Positions 37,123-47,217 of a stretch of DNA of 64,000 nucleotides are shown in pieces. Location: NCBI GenBank assembly GCA_021845985.1, contig JAJZES010000006.1, positions 142,763-206,762 of the forward strand, written 5' to 3'. Position 1 is the first letter of the stretch. Every line of letters starts with the position of its first letter. The notes beneath the pieces are model-generated. The model was not told the DNA's origin and made no database searches. It was given only the letters and a program-made list of their open reading frames with translations. The stretch comes from Pseudomonadota bacterium. Its GTDB lineage: Bacteria > Pseudomonadota > Alphaproteobacteria > Acetobacterales > Acetobacteraceae. Both the position numbers and the translations under genes were made by a program.

Positions 37123-38252
37123 CCGCGGCAGTCGCGGACGGCCGGGCCGGCGGCGACACCGGCCGGCAAGATGGCGTCGAGCGTCAGACGACACAGCGCG
37201 GCAAAGCGGGCGGCGAAGGCGGCCGACGCCGCCTCGCTGTCGGTGACCAGAAAGGCGGTCAGCCGGTCGCGACCATCCGGCCGCGTCACCTCGATCCAGC
37301 CGCCGGCAATCGCCGGATGCACCGCCAGCGCCTCGCGCACGGCGCCCTCGTGCAGCAGCAGCCCGCGCACCCGCGCCGAGGCATCGACGCGGCCGAGCAG
37401 CGCCCGGATGCTGCGCCCGTCGTTTGACAGGGTCGCCAGATCGCCGGTCGCCAGCCGCAGCATCGGATAGTCCGGGTTATCGACGCTGAGCACGAGCTGC
37501 CCGGCCTCACCAGCGGGCAGCCGGCAGCCATTCGCCGGATCGACGATTTCGGCGATCACACCGTCGAACAGCGCCAGCGCCCCGTCGCTGCCGCCGGCAA
37601 CGACGCCGACATCGGCGGTGCCGTAATAGTCGAAACAGGCGACGCCGAAGCGCGCGGTCAGCTCGGCACGCAGCGGGGCGCCGAAAGGCTCGCCGCCAGC
37701 CAGCGCCACGCGCAGCCGCGGCGCCTCGCCCAACTCGGCAGCGCGGGTCAGCAGAATGCGCAGATGCCCGGCAATGCCGACGAAGCCGCTGGCGCCGCTG
37801 CGGCGTGCCAGCTCCAGTGTCGCGTCGGTGTTCTGCGGGCCGCAGGGCAGCACGCGGCAGCCGGCCAGCAGCAGGGCATTGTGAAACAACAACCCCGCCG
37901 GCGTCAGATGATAGCTGAAACCGTTGATCACCACGTCGCCGGCGCCCAGCCCGCAGCCACGCATGAAAGCCGCAAGCCGCCGCTCCGCCGCCGGCAAATC
38001 CGGCTCCATGGTGCCGCCGGTGGAGAGAAACAGGCAGTTGCCGGCGACATCGCCCATCGCCAGCGGCGGCGCGGCGTGCTGCGCCGCCGCCAGCGCCGGC
38101 TTGCCGAGCACGGCAACGCGCGTCATGTCTTCGCCATCCGGCCAGCGTCCGGGACCGAAGCCGGCGCGACGCAGTCGCTCGGCGGCTTCCGGCATCCGCT
38201 GCCATGCCTGCCGGCAAATGCGTCCGAGTATGGCGGCTGCGTCGTGTTCCAC
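37119..38252 (-). CDS. PaaK-like adenylate-forming protein with degenerate nucleotide loop
   Basis: Related to phenylacetate-CoA ligases (LFLSTGGT region, FDYYGTADVGVVAGG, GEAGQLVLSVDNPDYPMLRLATGDLATL, GRVDASARVRGLLLHEGAVREAL). At 377 residues it is shorter than PaaK (about 430). The ATP loop normally reading SSGTTGKPT is LSTGGTMEPD, lacking the second Thr-Gly and the Lys, so catalysis may be altered or lost. A GTG start at 38250-38252 is chosen because GGGAAGG lies seven bases upstream and the longer ATG at 38306 would overlap the upstream gene. It could be a specialised ligase, a thioester-handling enzyme or a binding protein. Confidence 0.78.
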   Translation of the reverse strand: MEHDAAAILGRICRQAWQRMPEAAERLRRAGFGPGRWPDGEDMTRVAVLGKPALAAAQHAAPPLAMGDVAGNCLFLSTGGTMEPDLPAAERRLAAFMRGCGLGAGDVVINGFSYHLTPAGLLFHNALLLAGCRVLPCGPQNTDATLELARRSGASGFVGIAGHLRILLTRAAELGEAPRLRVALAGGEPFGAPLRAELTARFGVACFDYYGTADVGVVAGGSDGALALFDGVIAEIVDPANGCRLPAGEAGQLVLSVDNPDYPMLRLATGDLATLSNDGRSIRALLGRVDASARVRGLLLHEGAVREALAVHPAIAGGWIEVTRPDGRDRLTAFLVTDSEAASAAFAARFAALCRLTLDAILPAGVAAGPAVRDCRG

Positions 38253-38277
38253 GTCGTCACCTTCCCCGCCGGATCGC

Positions 38278-39075
38278 TCAGTCGAAGTTGGGGCGGCGCT
38301 TTTCACGAAACGCCGCCATGCCCTCCTGCCATTCGGCGCCGCCGATCAGCGTCGTCAGCGCCTCCAGGCCAAAGCGCCGGGCGCTGCGCAGATCGACATC
38401 GCCGGCGACATGCACGGCCGCCTTGGCCTGCGCCACCGCCAGCGGCCCGAGATCGAGGAAGCGCCGCGCCAGATCGAGCGCCGCACCGGCCAGTGCCTCC
38501 GGCGCATGCACCGCATTGGCGAAGCCGGCGCGCAGCGCCGCTTCCGCCCCGACATGGGCGCCGAGCATGATCCATTCGAGCGCGATGCCGCGGCCGACCA
38601 GCCGATGCAGTTTCTGCACCCCGCCAGCGCCGGGAATGGCGCCGATGCGCGTCTCCGGCAGGCCGATCGTCGCCGTCGCCGCCATCAGCCGGATGTCGCA
38701 GGACAGCGCCATCTCGCAGCCGCCGCCGAGCGCGAAGCCGTTGATCGCCGCGATCACCGGAAACGGCATCGCCTCAAGCCGGTCGAACAGCAGCGCGATC
38801 GGCAGCAGATAGCGGTCGCGCACGGCGACCGGGGCGCGGCCGATCGGCGGATCGGCGTCGGTGAAATAGCGCAGATGCGCGCCGCAGCAGAACGCCCGCT
38901 GGCTGCCGGTGATGATCAGCGCCCGCGCCCGCCCTGCCAGCGCCGCATCCAGCGCCGCGTTCATCTCGTCGATCAGGCCGAGCGTCAGCGTGTTCATCTC
39001 GCCGCCACGGATCATCGTCGCCAGCGCGATGCGCGGCTCCGGCCAGCTCAGCGCGACCGCGTCAGAACCGGACAT
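38278..39075 (-). CDS. Enoyl-CoA hydratase/isomerase
   Basis: Crotonase-fold enzyme of 265 residues. The oxyanion-hole segments are ITGSQRAFCCGAHL and INGFALGGGCEMALSCDIRLM, and the catalytic region is LPETRIGAIPGAGGVQKLHRLVG, where Glu is present in PETR and the second canonical Glu is replaced by Ala-Ile-Pro. It hydrates or isomerises an enoyl-CoA in the local beta-oxidation-like pathway. ATG 39075 overlaps the acyl-CoA dehydrogenase end by 14 bp. Confidence 0.9.
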   Translation of the reverse strand: MSGSDAVALSWPEPRIALATMIRGGEMNTLTLGLIDEMNAALDAALAGRARALIITGSQRAFCCGAHLRYFTDADPPIGRAPVAVRDRYLLPIALLFDRLEAMPFPVIAAINGFALGGGCEMALSCDIRLMAATATIGLPETRIGAIPGAGGVQKLHRLVGRGIALEWIMLGAHVGAEAALRAGFANAVHAPEALAGAALDLARRFLDLGPLAVAQAKAAVHVAGDVDLRSARRFGLEALTTLIGGAEWQEGMAAFREKRRPNFD

Positions 39076-40219
39076 CGAGACCAAGCTCGCGGGCGATGAT
39101 AAGTTTCTGAATCTGGCTCGATCCGTCGCCGATGGTACAGATGCGGTTGTCACGGTAATAGCGCGACACCGGACAATCATCCATGAAGCCCCAGCCGCCA
39201 TGCACCTGCACCGCCAGATCGGCGCATTCGCTGCCGATCTCGGTCGCATAGTATTTCGCCGTCGCCAGATCCTTCAGCGTGGCGCGCCCCTGATCGGCCA
39301 GCCACGCCGCCTTGTAGGTCAGCAGCCGCGCCGCATCGACGCGCACCGAGATGCGCGCCACCATGTCCTGAACCATCTGCAGCCGGCCGAGCGGGCCGCC
39401 AAACGCCTGCCGCTCCTTGGCATAGGCCACCGAATGATCGAGGCAGGCCTGCGCCAGCCCGAGCGAACTGGCGGCGAGGAAGACGCGCGCCTGCTGATAG
39501 CCTTTGTGCAGCAGATGCCGCCCGTGCCCGACCTCGCCCACCACCATCTCGTCACCGAGCCGGCAATCGGCAAAGTAGAGCGGGCGGGTGTCGGAGGAAT
39601 GCCAGCCCATCTTGCGATAGCGTTCGCCGGGGGTGAAGCCGGGCGTCCCGGCGGGCACCAGAAAGAGCGAGAATGTCTTGCGTTCGGCGTCACGGTCGCT
39701 GGTGATGACGAGCACCAGCGCGAACGAAGTGATCTCCGTCCCGCCATTGGTGATGTAGGCTTTCTGGCCGTTGATCGCCCAGCCGGCATTGGTGCGCGTG
39801 GCGCGGGTCTTGAAACCGGCGGTGTCGGAGCCGGCATCCGGCTCGGTGCCGGCAATGGCGCAGATTTTCCGTCCGGCGACGATATCGGGCAAAAATTGCT
39901 GCTTCTGCGCCGCCGTGCCGAAGCGTTGCAGCGTCAGCCCGGAGGCGATGCTGACCATGACGCTGACCGCCAGCGACTGGTCGGCGCGCGCGATCTCCTC
40001 GATGGCCAGTGCGGTGTCGAATGTGCCGAGGCCGAGGCCGCCCCATTCCTCGGCGAACGGCAGCGCCATCACCCCGAGATCACCCACGCGACGGAACAGC
40101 GCGGTCGGAAATGTGCCGTCCCGATCAAGGCTTTCGGCGACCGGGGCGATTTCGCGCCGGGCAAAGTCAGCGATGGTCTGCTGCAGCTTGCGCTGCTCGT
40201 CGTTGAGCAGGAAGTCCAC
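39062..40219 (-). CDS. Acyl-CoA dehydrogenase with altered catalytic-base position
   Basis: FAD enzyme of 385 residues introducing a 2,3-double bond into an acyl-CoA. Family blocks include [47 protein letters not shown] and VQVHGGWGFMDDCPVSRYYRDNRI. The usual catalytic Glu of YEGTSEIQ is Asp here (IGDGSSQIQ, Asp about 365), and the alternative Glu used by isovaleryl-CoA dehydrogenases (ER before the last helices) reads QQARVFLAA. It is the first gene of the system 2 operon, with a promoter-like sequence about 50 bp upstream. Confidence 0.91.
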   Translation of the reverse strand: MDFLLNDEQRKLQQTIADFARREIAPVAESLDRDGTFPTALFRRVGDLGVMALPFAEEWGGLGLGTFDTALAIEEIARADQSLAVSVMVSIASGLTLQRFGTAAQKQQFLPDIVAGRKICAIAGTEPDAGSDTAGFKTRATRTNAGWAINGQKAYITNGGTEITSFALVLVITSDRDAERKTFSLFLVPAGTPGFTPGERYRKMGWHSSDTRPLYFADCRLGDEMVVGEVGHGRHLLHKGYQQARVFLAASSLGLAQACLDHSVAYAKERQAFGGPLGRLQMVQDMVARISVRVDAARLLTYKAAWLADQGRATLKDLATAKYYATEIGSECADLAVQVHGGWGFMDDCPVSRYYRDNRICTIGDGSSQIQKLIIARELGLDVRF

Positions 40220-40266
40220 CGCGTCCTCCCGATGGCGGCCTTGCTGCCGCCGTTTCCCTTGCCGTC

Positions 40267-40296
40267 AGCCTACGCCGATGGGCCGCCAACCTGCAA
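40267..40296 (-). promoter_or_regulatory. Putative promoter of the system 2 catabolic operon
   Basis: On the minus strand TTGCAG (-35, 40291-40296), 18 bases, then TAGGCT (-10, 40267-40272), about 48 bp before the acyl-CoA dehydrogenase start. The -10 is identical to that found in front of the MaoC gene at 27218. Weak consensus match, so tentative. Confidence 0.35.
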
Positions 40297-40322
40297 TATG
40301 GCAAACTAACCGCGCGGTAGAT

Positions 40323-40352
40323 TTGTCGGCGCGACGGGCGCGCCGCCGACAA
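40323..40352. terminator. Stem-loop downstream of MaoC (2)
   Basis: TTGTCGGCG (40323-40331) and CGCCGACAA (40344-40352) form a perfect 9-bp stem with a 12-base loop, 12 bp past the MaoC stop codon on the minus strand. There is no T run, so it may be a Rho-assisted or processing hairpin separating the carboxylase/MaoC unit from the system 2 operon. Confidence 0.5.
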
Positions 40353-40364
40353 TCCGCCGCGCGG

Positions 40365-40817
40365 TCAGGCCGGGCGGCGGCGCATCAGCGCGATGCGGCG
40401 GCAGGTGGCGACCTCGGTGCCGTCCTGATTCAACGCACGATGGAGAAACTCGACGATGCCGTCGGCGGGGCGGGATTTGCTGGCGCGCGTGGCCAGTACT
40501 TCGGTGCGGGCGCGCAGCGTGTCGCCGTGGAACACCGGCCGCGGGAAGCGCACCTCGGTCATGCCGAGATTGCCGACCGTCGTGCCCAGAGTGGTGTCGT
40601 TGACCGTCATGCCGATCAACAGCCCGAGGGTGAACAGGCTGTTGACCAGCGGCCGGCCGAACTCCGTCGTCGCCGCGAAATGGGCGTCGAGATGCAGCGG
40701 TTGCGGGTTCATCGTCATCGTGCTGAACAGCACGTTGTCGGTTTCCGTGACGGTGCGGGTCCAGGCGTGCTCGAACACCATGCCGACGGCGAACTCTTCA
40801 AACCACAGACCGGCCAT
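40365..40817 (-). CDS. MaoC-like hot-dog dehydratase (2)
   Basis: 150-residue hydratase of the MaoC family: [17 protein letters not shown], then [22 protein letters not shown] with the conserved N-x-x-x-x-H hydratase core. The Asp of the usual DxNPxH motif is Met here, as in mesaconyl-CoA/methylfumaryl-CoA hydratase-like members. Same length as MaoC (1) but clearly different in sequence. It starts five bases after the biotin carboxylase stop, forming a carboxylase-hydratase unit. Confidence 0.88.
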   Translation of the reverse strand: MAGLWFEEFAVGMVFEHAWTRTVTETDNVLFSTMTMNPQPLHLDAHFAATTEFGRPLVNSLFTLGLLIGMTVNDTTLGTTVGNLGMTEVRFPRPVFHGDTLRARTEVLATRASKSRPADGIVEFLHRALNQDGTEVATCRRIALMRRRPA

Positions 40818-40822
40818 GCGTC

Positions 40823-42769
40823 TCACTCCTCCGTCGGGGTGACGGCGACCAGCACGGCGCCCCCCGCCACTGTCTGCCCGACCCGGCACGGCACCGCGCG
40901 CACCGTGCCATCGGCCGGCGCCGGCAGGCTGAGCACCAGCTTCATCGCCTCCATCACCGCCAGCACCTCGCCCTTGCGCACCACCTGCCCCTCGGCGGCG
41001 TGCAGCGCGGTGACCAGCCCCGGCATTGGCGCCGTCACGTCGGACCCGGCGGCGCCGGCGCGCTCGGCCCGCTCGGCCATCGCCTCCAGCAGCGGGCGGA
41101 CGGTGAAGCTCCAGGCGCGGCCGGCGGCGAACAGCCAGACATGATCCCCCTCGATCGCCTGCGGCGCCGACAGATCCACGGTGAACCGGCGGCCGTCGAT
41201 CTCGGCGGCATAGCCCGCGCCCGCCGCCAGTACATCGACGACGACCGGCTCACCGCTCTCGGCCAGCACCGACATGCGGCAGCGCCCCGGCAGGCCGGCC
41301 TGGGTCAGCGTGCGGAATCCGGCCAGCGCCGTCCACGGCCCCGCCACGGCGCCGCGCAAGGCCGCCACCCTGGCCGCGGCGGCGCGGGCGAGCAACGCCG
41401 GCTCGGGCGCCGCCGCCTGCCAGCCGCCGGGGAACGTCTCGGCCAGGAAGCCGGTGGTCAGCACCGCCTCGGCAAAGTTCCGGCTGCGCAGAATGTCGCG
41501 CAGAAACGCCTGGTTGCTGCCGACGCCGAGCAGCACCAGCCGATCGAGCGCGGCGCGCAGCCGTTGCGCCGCCTGCGCCCGATCGGCGCCGCTGCCGATC
41601 AGCTTGAGCAGCAGCGAGTCGTAATAGGGCGTCACCTCGCTGCCGGCGCCGACGCCGCTGTCGGCACGCACCCCCTCGCCCAGCGGCGCGGTGTAGTTCA
41701 GCACGCGGCCGAGCTGGGGGCGATAGCCGGCGCCGGGATCCTCGGCATTGAGCCGCACCTCGATCGCCGCGCCCTGCGCGCGCACCTCGTCCTGGGTGAA
41801 GGGCAGCGCCTCGCCGGCGGCGATGCGCAGCTGCAGCTCAACCAGATCGAGCCCGGTAATCGCCTCGGTGACCGGATGCTCGACCTGCAGCCGGGTGTTC
41901 ATCTCCAGGAAATACGGCGCCTCGCCGCCCGCCTCCAGGATGAACTCGACGGTGCCGAGCGACTCATAGCCGATCGCCCGGCCGAGCCGCACCGCCGCTT
42001 CCAGCAGCCGCGCCCGCACCGCCGGCGGCAGATGCGCCGCCGGCGCCTCCTCGACCAGCTTCTGATAGTTGCGCTGGATCGAGCATTCGCGTTCGAACAG
42101 ATGCACGACATTGCCGTGCAGGTCGCCGGCAAGCTGCACCTCCAGATGGCGCGGGCGGGCGATGAAGCGTTCCAGCAGCACCCGGTCGTCGCCGAACGCC
42201 GCCATCGCCTCGCGCCGCGCCGCGGTCAGCGCGGCGGCGAAATCGACCGGCGCATCGACCCGCCGCATGCCCTTGCCGCCGCCGCCGGCGCTCGCCTTGA
42301 TCAGCAGCGGGAAGCCGATCTCCGCCGCCTCGGCGCGCAGCCGCGCCTCCGACTGGTCGGCGCCGAGATAGCCCGGCACCCCGGCCACCCCGGCGGACTG
42401 GGCCAATATCTTGCTTTCGATCTTCGACCCCATCGCCGCGATGCAGCGTGGCGACGGCCCGACCCAGACGATGTCGTGGGCGGCGCAGAGTTCGGCCAGT
42501 TCCACCCGTTCGGAGAGGAAGCCGTAGCCGGGATGGATCGCCGCCGCGCCATGCGCCTGCGCCGCAGCGATGATCGCCTCCGGGCGCAGATAGCTGCGCG
42601 CCGCTTCCGCCGGCCCGATGCGCTGGCGCGCGTCGGCCATCGCGACATGCAGCGCGCCGGCATCGGCATCGGAATAGACGGCGATGCTGCGGATGCCGAG
42701 CCGGCGGCAGGTGCGGATGATGCGGCAGGCGATCTCGCCGCGATTGGCGATCAGTACCGATTCGAGCAT
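40823..42769 (-). CDS. Acyl-CoA carboxylase alpha subunit (biotin carboxylase + biotin carrier)
   Basis: 648-residue subunit that carboxylates its own biotin with ATP and bicarbonate. Biotin carboxylase N-domain ([24 protein letters not shown]), ATP-grasp with [12 protein letters not shown], catalytic [16 protein letters not shown], then a linker and a C-terminal biotinyl domain with EAMKL (Lys about 610; MKM is more usual). Length and layout match alpha subunits of methylcrotonyl-, geranyl- or propionyl-CoA carboxylases. It starts nine bases after the carboxyltransferase gene. Confidence 0.94.
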   Translation of the reverse strand: MLESVLIANRGEIACRIIRTCRRLGIRSIAVYSDADAGALHVAMADARQRIGPAEAARSYLRPEAIIAAAQAHGAAAIHPGYGFLSERVELAELCAAHDIVWVGPSPRCIAAMGSKIESKILAQSAGVAGVPGYLGADQSEARLRAEAAEIGFPLLIKASAGGGGKGMRRVDAPVDFAAALTAARREAMAAFGDDRVLLERFIARPRHLEVQLAGDLHGNVVHLFERECSIQRNYQKLVEEAPAAHLPPAVRARLLEAAVRLGRAIGYESLGTVEFILEAGGEAPYFLEMNTRLQVEHPVTEAITGLDLVELQLRIAAGEALPFTQDEVRAQGAAIEVRLNAEDPGAGYRPQLGRVLNYTAPLGEGVRADSGVGAGSEVTPYYDSLLLKLIGSGADRAQAAQRLRAALDRLVLLGVGSNQAFLRDILRSRNFAEAVLTTGFLAETFPGGWQAAAPEPALLARAAAARVAALRGAVAGPWTALAGFRTLTQAGLPGRCRMSVLAESGEPVVVDVLAAGAGYAAEIDGRRFTVDLSAPQAIEGDHVWLFAAGRAWSFTVRPLLEAMAERAERAGAAGSDVTAPMPGLVTALHAAEGQVVRKGEVLAVMEAMKLVLSLPAPADGTVRAVPCRVGQTVAGGAVLVAVTPTEE

Positions 42770-42777
42770 GGCCGGCC

Positions 42778-44376
42778 TCACATCCGATAGACGGGCGACA
42801 TGCCCGTCACCCGCTCCGACCGCGCCGCCAGCGCGAGGCACAGGCCGATCACATCGCGGGTGTCCTGCGGCTCGATGATGCCATCGTCCCACAGCCGCGC
42901 CGTGGCGTAATAGGGGTCGCTCTGCTCGGTGAACTGCCGCCGTGTCTCGGCATCCAGCGCCGCCAGTTCCCCCGCCGAGGCGTCGCCGCGCAGACTGCGC
43001 CCGCGCAGCGTCACCAGCACGTTGCTGGCAACCTCCGGGCTCATCGTGGCGATGCGTGCATTCGGCCAGGCGAACAGGAAGCGCGGGCGAAAGCCGCGGC
43101 CGCACATGCCGTAATTGCCGGCGCCGTAGCTGCCGCCGATGATCACCGTGAAGCGCGGCACCCGCGCGGTGGACACGGCATAGACCAGCTTGGCGCTGTG
43201 CTTGGCGATGCCGGCGCGCTCACTTTCGCTGCCGACCATGAAGCCGGTGACGTTTTGGAGGAACAGCAGCGGAATGTTGCGCTGATTGCAGATTTCGATG
43301 AAATGCGCGCCCTTGACCGCCGACTCGGCAAACAGCACGCCGTTGTTGGCCAGGATGCCGACCGGGTGGCCGTGCACATGCGCGGTGCCGCACACCAGCG
43401 TCGATCCCCACAGCGGCTTGAACTCCTGGAAGTCGCTGTCATCGACCATGCGGGCGATGACCTCGCGCACGTCATAGGGGGTGCGCGGATCGGCCGGGAT
43501 GATGCCGGGGATTTCCTCCGGCGGGTGGCGCGGCGGGCGGATCGGCGCCAGCGTCTGGTGCTGCGCCGCCGGCCAGTTCAGCTTGGCGACGATGTTGCGC
43601 AGCATCAACAGCGCCTCCGCCTCGGTCTCCGCCAGATAGTCGGAGACGCCGGAGACGGTGCTGTGCATCTCCGCCCCGCCCAGCGTCTCGCCATCGACCA
43701 CCTCGTTGATCGCCGCCTGGACGATCTCCGGGCCGCCGAGATGGATGCGGGCATTGCCGCGCACCATCACCACCTCGTCGGACAGCGCCGGGATATAGGC
43801 GCCGCCGGCGGTGCAGCCGCCAAACACGGCGGAAAGCTGCGGCAGCCCCTCGGCGGACATGCGGCACTGGTTGAGAAACGTGTTGCCGAAATGATCCTTG
43901 TCGGGGAACACCCGGTCCTGCTCGGGCAGATAGGCGCCGCCGCAATCGACCAGATACAGGCACGGCAGCCGGTTCTCCCAGGCGACTTCCTGGGCGCGGA
44001 TATGCTTCTTGACCGTCTCGTGAAAAAAGCTGCCCCCCTTCACGGTGGCGTCATTGGCGATGATCATGCACGCCACCCCCTGCACCATGCCGATGCCGGT
44101 GATGACGCCGGCGGCCGGCACCTCGTTGCCATACAGCTCCCAGGCGGCGAGCGGGGCGAGTTCGAGGAACGGGCTGAGCGGGTCGATCAGCAGGTCGATG
44201 CGGTCACGCACGAAAATCTTCTTGCGCGCCTGATGGCGCTGCCGCAGCGCCGCGCCGCCGCCGCTGCCGGCATGGGCCAGCCGCTCCCGCAGCGTCCGCA
44301 GCAGCGCCGCGTAGGCTTCGGCGTTGACGGCAAAGGACGGTGCCGCCGGGTCAATCCGGCTATCGAGGTGTGGCAT
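42778..44376 (-). CDS. Acyl-CoA carboxylase beta subunit (carboxyltransferase)
   Basis: 532-residue carboxyltransferase. The family blocks VDCGGAYLPEQDRVFPDKDH, FGGCTAGGAYIPALSDEVV and IIGGSYGAGNYGMCGRGFRP form the two oxyanion/CoA sites. The sequence is closest to methylcrotonyl-CoA carboxylase-type beta subunits, with geranyl-CoA carboxylase as an alternative; propionyl-CoA carboxylase fits less well. It is the first gene of the three-gene carboxylase unit and is divergent from the SUF operon. Confidence 0.93.
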   Translation of the reverse strand: MPHLDSRIDPAAPSFAVNAEAYAALLRTLRERLAHAGSGGGAALRQRHQARKKIFVRDRIDLLIDPLSPFLELAPLAAWELYGNEVPAAGVITGIGMVQGVACMIIANDATVKGGSFFHETVKKHIRAQEVAWENRLPCLYLVDCGGAYLPEQDRVFPDKDHFGNTFLNQCRMSAEGLPQLSAVFGGCTAGGAYIPALSDEVVMVRGNARIHLGGPEIVQAAINEVVDGETLGGAEMHSTVSGVSDYLAETEAEALLMLRNIVAKLNWPAAQHQTLAPIRPPRHPPEEIPGIIPADPRTPYDVREVIARMVDDSDFQEFKPLWGSTLVCGTAHVHGHPVGILANNGVLFAESAVKGAHFIEICNQRNIPLLFLQNVTGFMVGSESERAGIAKHSAKLVYAVSTARVPRFTVIIGGSYGAGNYGMCGRGFRPRFLFAWPNARIATMSPEVASNVLVTLRGRSLRGDASAGELAALDAETRRQFTEQSDPYYATARLWDDGIIEPQDTRDVIGLCLALAARSERVTGMSPVYRM

Positions 44377-44395
44377 ATGCGCACCCTATGGGCTT

Positions 44396-44419
44396 CCGGG
44401 CTGGTTTGCCAACGCCCGG
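44396..44419. promoter_or_regulatory. Inverted repeat in the carboxylase-SUF divergent region
   Basis: CCGGGC and GCCCGG separated by 12 bases, just outside the carboxylase start codon. A second dyad, GGTC-CGGTTA-GACC at 44472-44485, lies 21 bp before the Rrf2 start; TTGACG at 44422-44427 could be a -35. The second dyad is a candidate site for the Fe-S-sensing Rrf2 protein. No convincing -10 was identified. Confidence 0.3.
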
Positions 44420-44505
44420 TCTTGACGCGGCCGGCGCAATACCCCATCTCGCGGCCATACAGTACTGCACAGGTCCGGTTAGACCGGGCCGCCAAAGGCG
44501 GCGCG

Positions 44506-44970
44506 ATGCTCAGGCTATCGAAGCTCACCGACTATGCCGTGGTGGTGCTGATCCGCCTGTCGGACAGCGATTGCGGGCGCGTCTGCGGCGGGGATGGGGT
44601 GCAGACCTCGCCCGGCATTGCCGCCGCGACCGGGGTGCCGGAGCCGACGGTGGCGAAGGTGCTGAAGGCGCTGGCGGCGGCCGGGCTGGTGGCGTCCCTG
44701 CGCGGGGCGCGGGGCGGCTATCGGCTGGACCGATCGCTGGCGGCGATTTCGGTGGCCGACGTGATCGCCGCGGTTGATGGGCCGATCGCGCTGACCGCCT
44801 GCGTCGATGGCGGGGCCGGCGGTTGCGATGTGCAGAACCGCTGCGCCGTCAAGGGCCGCTGGGATGTGGTCAATGATGCCATCCGCGGCGCGCTGCATGG
44901 CATAACGCTGGCCGACATGCGGCAGGCCTCGGTGCCGCCGGCGTTCCGCGTGCCGCAAGCTGCCGAATAG
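44506..44970 (+). CDS. Rrf2-family SUF operon regulator
   Basis: DNA-binding sensor of Fe-S status, 154 residues. The winged-helix region (LSKLTDYAVVVLIRLS, then SPGIAAATGVPEPTVAKVLKALAAAGLVASLRGARGGYRL) is typical of IscR/SufR-type Rrf2 proteins, and Cys 99, 107 and 113 fit an Fe-S-binding triad. Two extra cysteines (23, 27) lie in an unusual insertion SDSDCGRVCGGDGVQ before the recognition helix. First gene of the SUF operon, nine bases before sufB, so it probably autoregulates it. Confidence 0.9.
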   Translation: MLRLSKLTDYAVVVLIRLSDSDCGRVCGGDGVQTSPGIAAATGVPEPTVAKVLKALAAAGLVASLRGARGGYRLDRSLAAISVADVIAAVDGPIALTACVDGGAGGCDVQNRCAVKGRWDVVNDAIRGALHGITLADMRQASVPPAFRVPQAAE

Positions 44971-44979
44971 GAACCCAAG

Positions 44980-46464
<1,485 letters not shown>

Positions 46465-46467
46465 GTC

Positions 46468-47217
46468 ATGCTTGAGATCAAGGGACTGACCGCCGGGATC
46501 GACGGCAAGCCGATCCTGCACGGGATCGACCTGGTGGTGCCGGATGGCGAGGTGCATGCCATCATGGGGCCGAACGGTTCGGGCAAATCGACGCTGTCCT
46601 ACGTGCTCGCGGGCCGCGACGGCTATGCGGTGACCGGCGGCACGGCGACCTTCGACGGCCACGACCTGCTGGCGATGGCGCCGGAACAGCGTGCCGTGGC
46701 CGGCGTGTTCCTGGCATTCCAGTATCCGGTGGAACTGCCCGGCGTCGGCAACGCCAATTTCCTGCGCACCGCGCTGAACGCGCTGCGCCGCGCCCGTGGC
46801 GAGGCGGAGCTGGACGCGATGCAGTTCCTGAAACTGGCGCGCGCCGAGGCCAAGCGGCTGTCGATGCCCGAGGATATGCTCAAGCGCAACGTCAATGTCG
46901 GCTTCTCCGGTGGCGAGAAAAAGCGCAACGAGGTGCTGCAGATGGCGATTTTGCGCCCGCGGCTGGCCATTCTCGACGAGACCGACAGCGGCCTCGACAT
47001 CGACGCGCTGCGCATCGTCGCCGACGGCGTCAACGCGCTGCGCGGTCCGACCACTTCGGCACTGGTGATCACCCATTATCAGCGGCTGCTCGACCACATC
47101 GTGCCCGATCGCGTGCATGTCCTGGCCGGCGGGCGGATCATCCGCAGCGGCGGGCCGGAACTGGCGCATGAACTCGAAGCGGGCGGCTATGCCGCCGTGG
47201 TGGCGGACGCGGCATGA
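46468..47217 (+). CDS. sufC: Fe-S cluster assembly ATPase SufC
   Basis: ABC-type ATPase of 249 residues driving conformational change in the SufBCD scaffold. Walker A GPNGSGKSTLSYVLAG, signature FSGGEKKRNEVLQMA (the KKR after the signature is SufC-specific) and Walker B LAILDETDSGLDIDAL. There are no membrane segments. It overlaps sufD by four bases (ATGA). Confidence 0.97.
   Translation: MLEIKGLTAGIDGKPILHGIDLVVPDGEVHAIMGPNGSGKSTLSYVLAGRDGYAVTGGTATFDGHDLLAMAPEQRAVAGVFLAFQYPVELPGVGNANFLRTALNALRRARGEAELDAMQFLKLARAEAKRLSMPEDMLKRNVNVGFSGGEKKRNEVLQMAILRPRLAILDETDSGLDIDALRIVADGVNALRGPTTSALVITHYQRLLDHIVPDRVHVLAGGRIIRSGGPELAHELEAGGYAAVVADAA

Noticed and set aside
44422..44466. TTGACG considered as the -35 of a SUF promoter with a nearby -10.
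   Set aside because: No hexamer close to TATAAT lies 16-18 bases downstream; CATCTC and TACAGT are too poor or misplaced to call.
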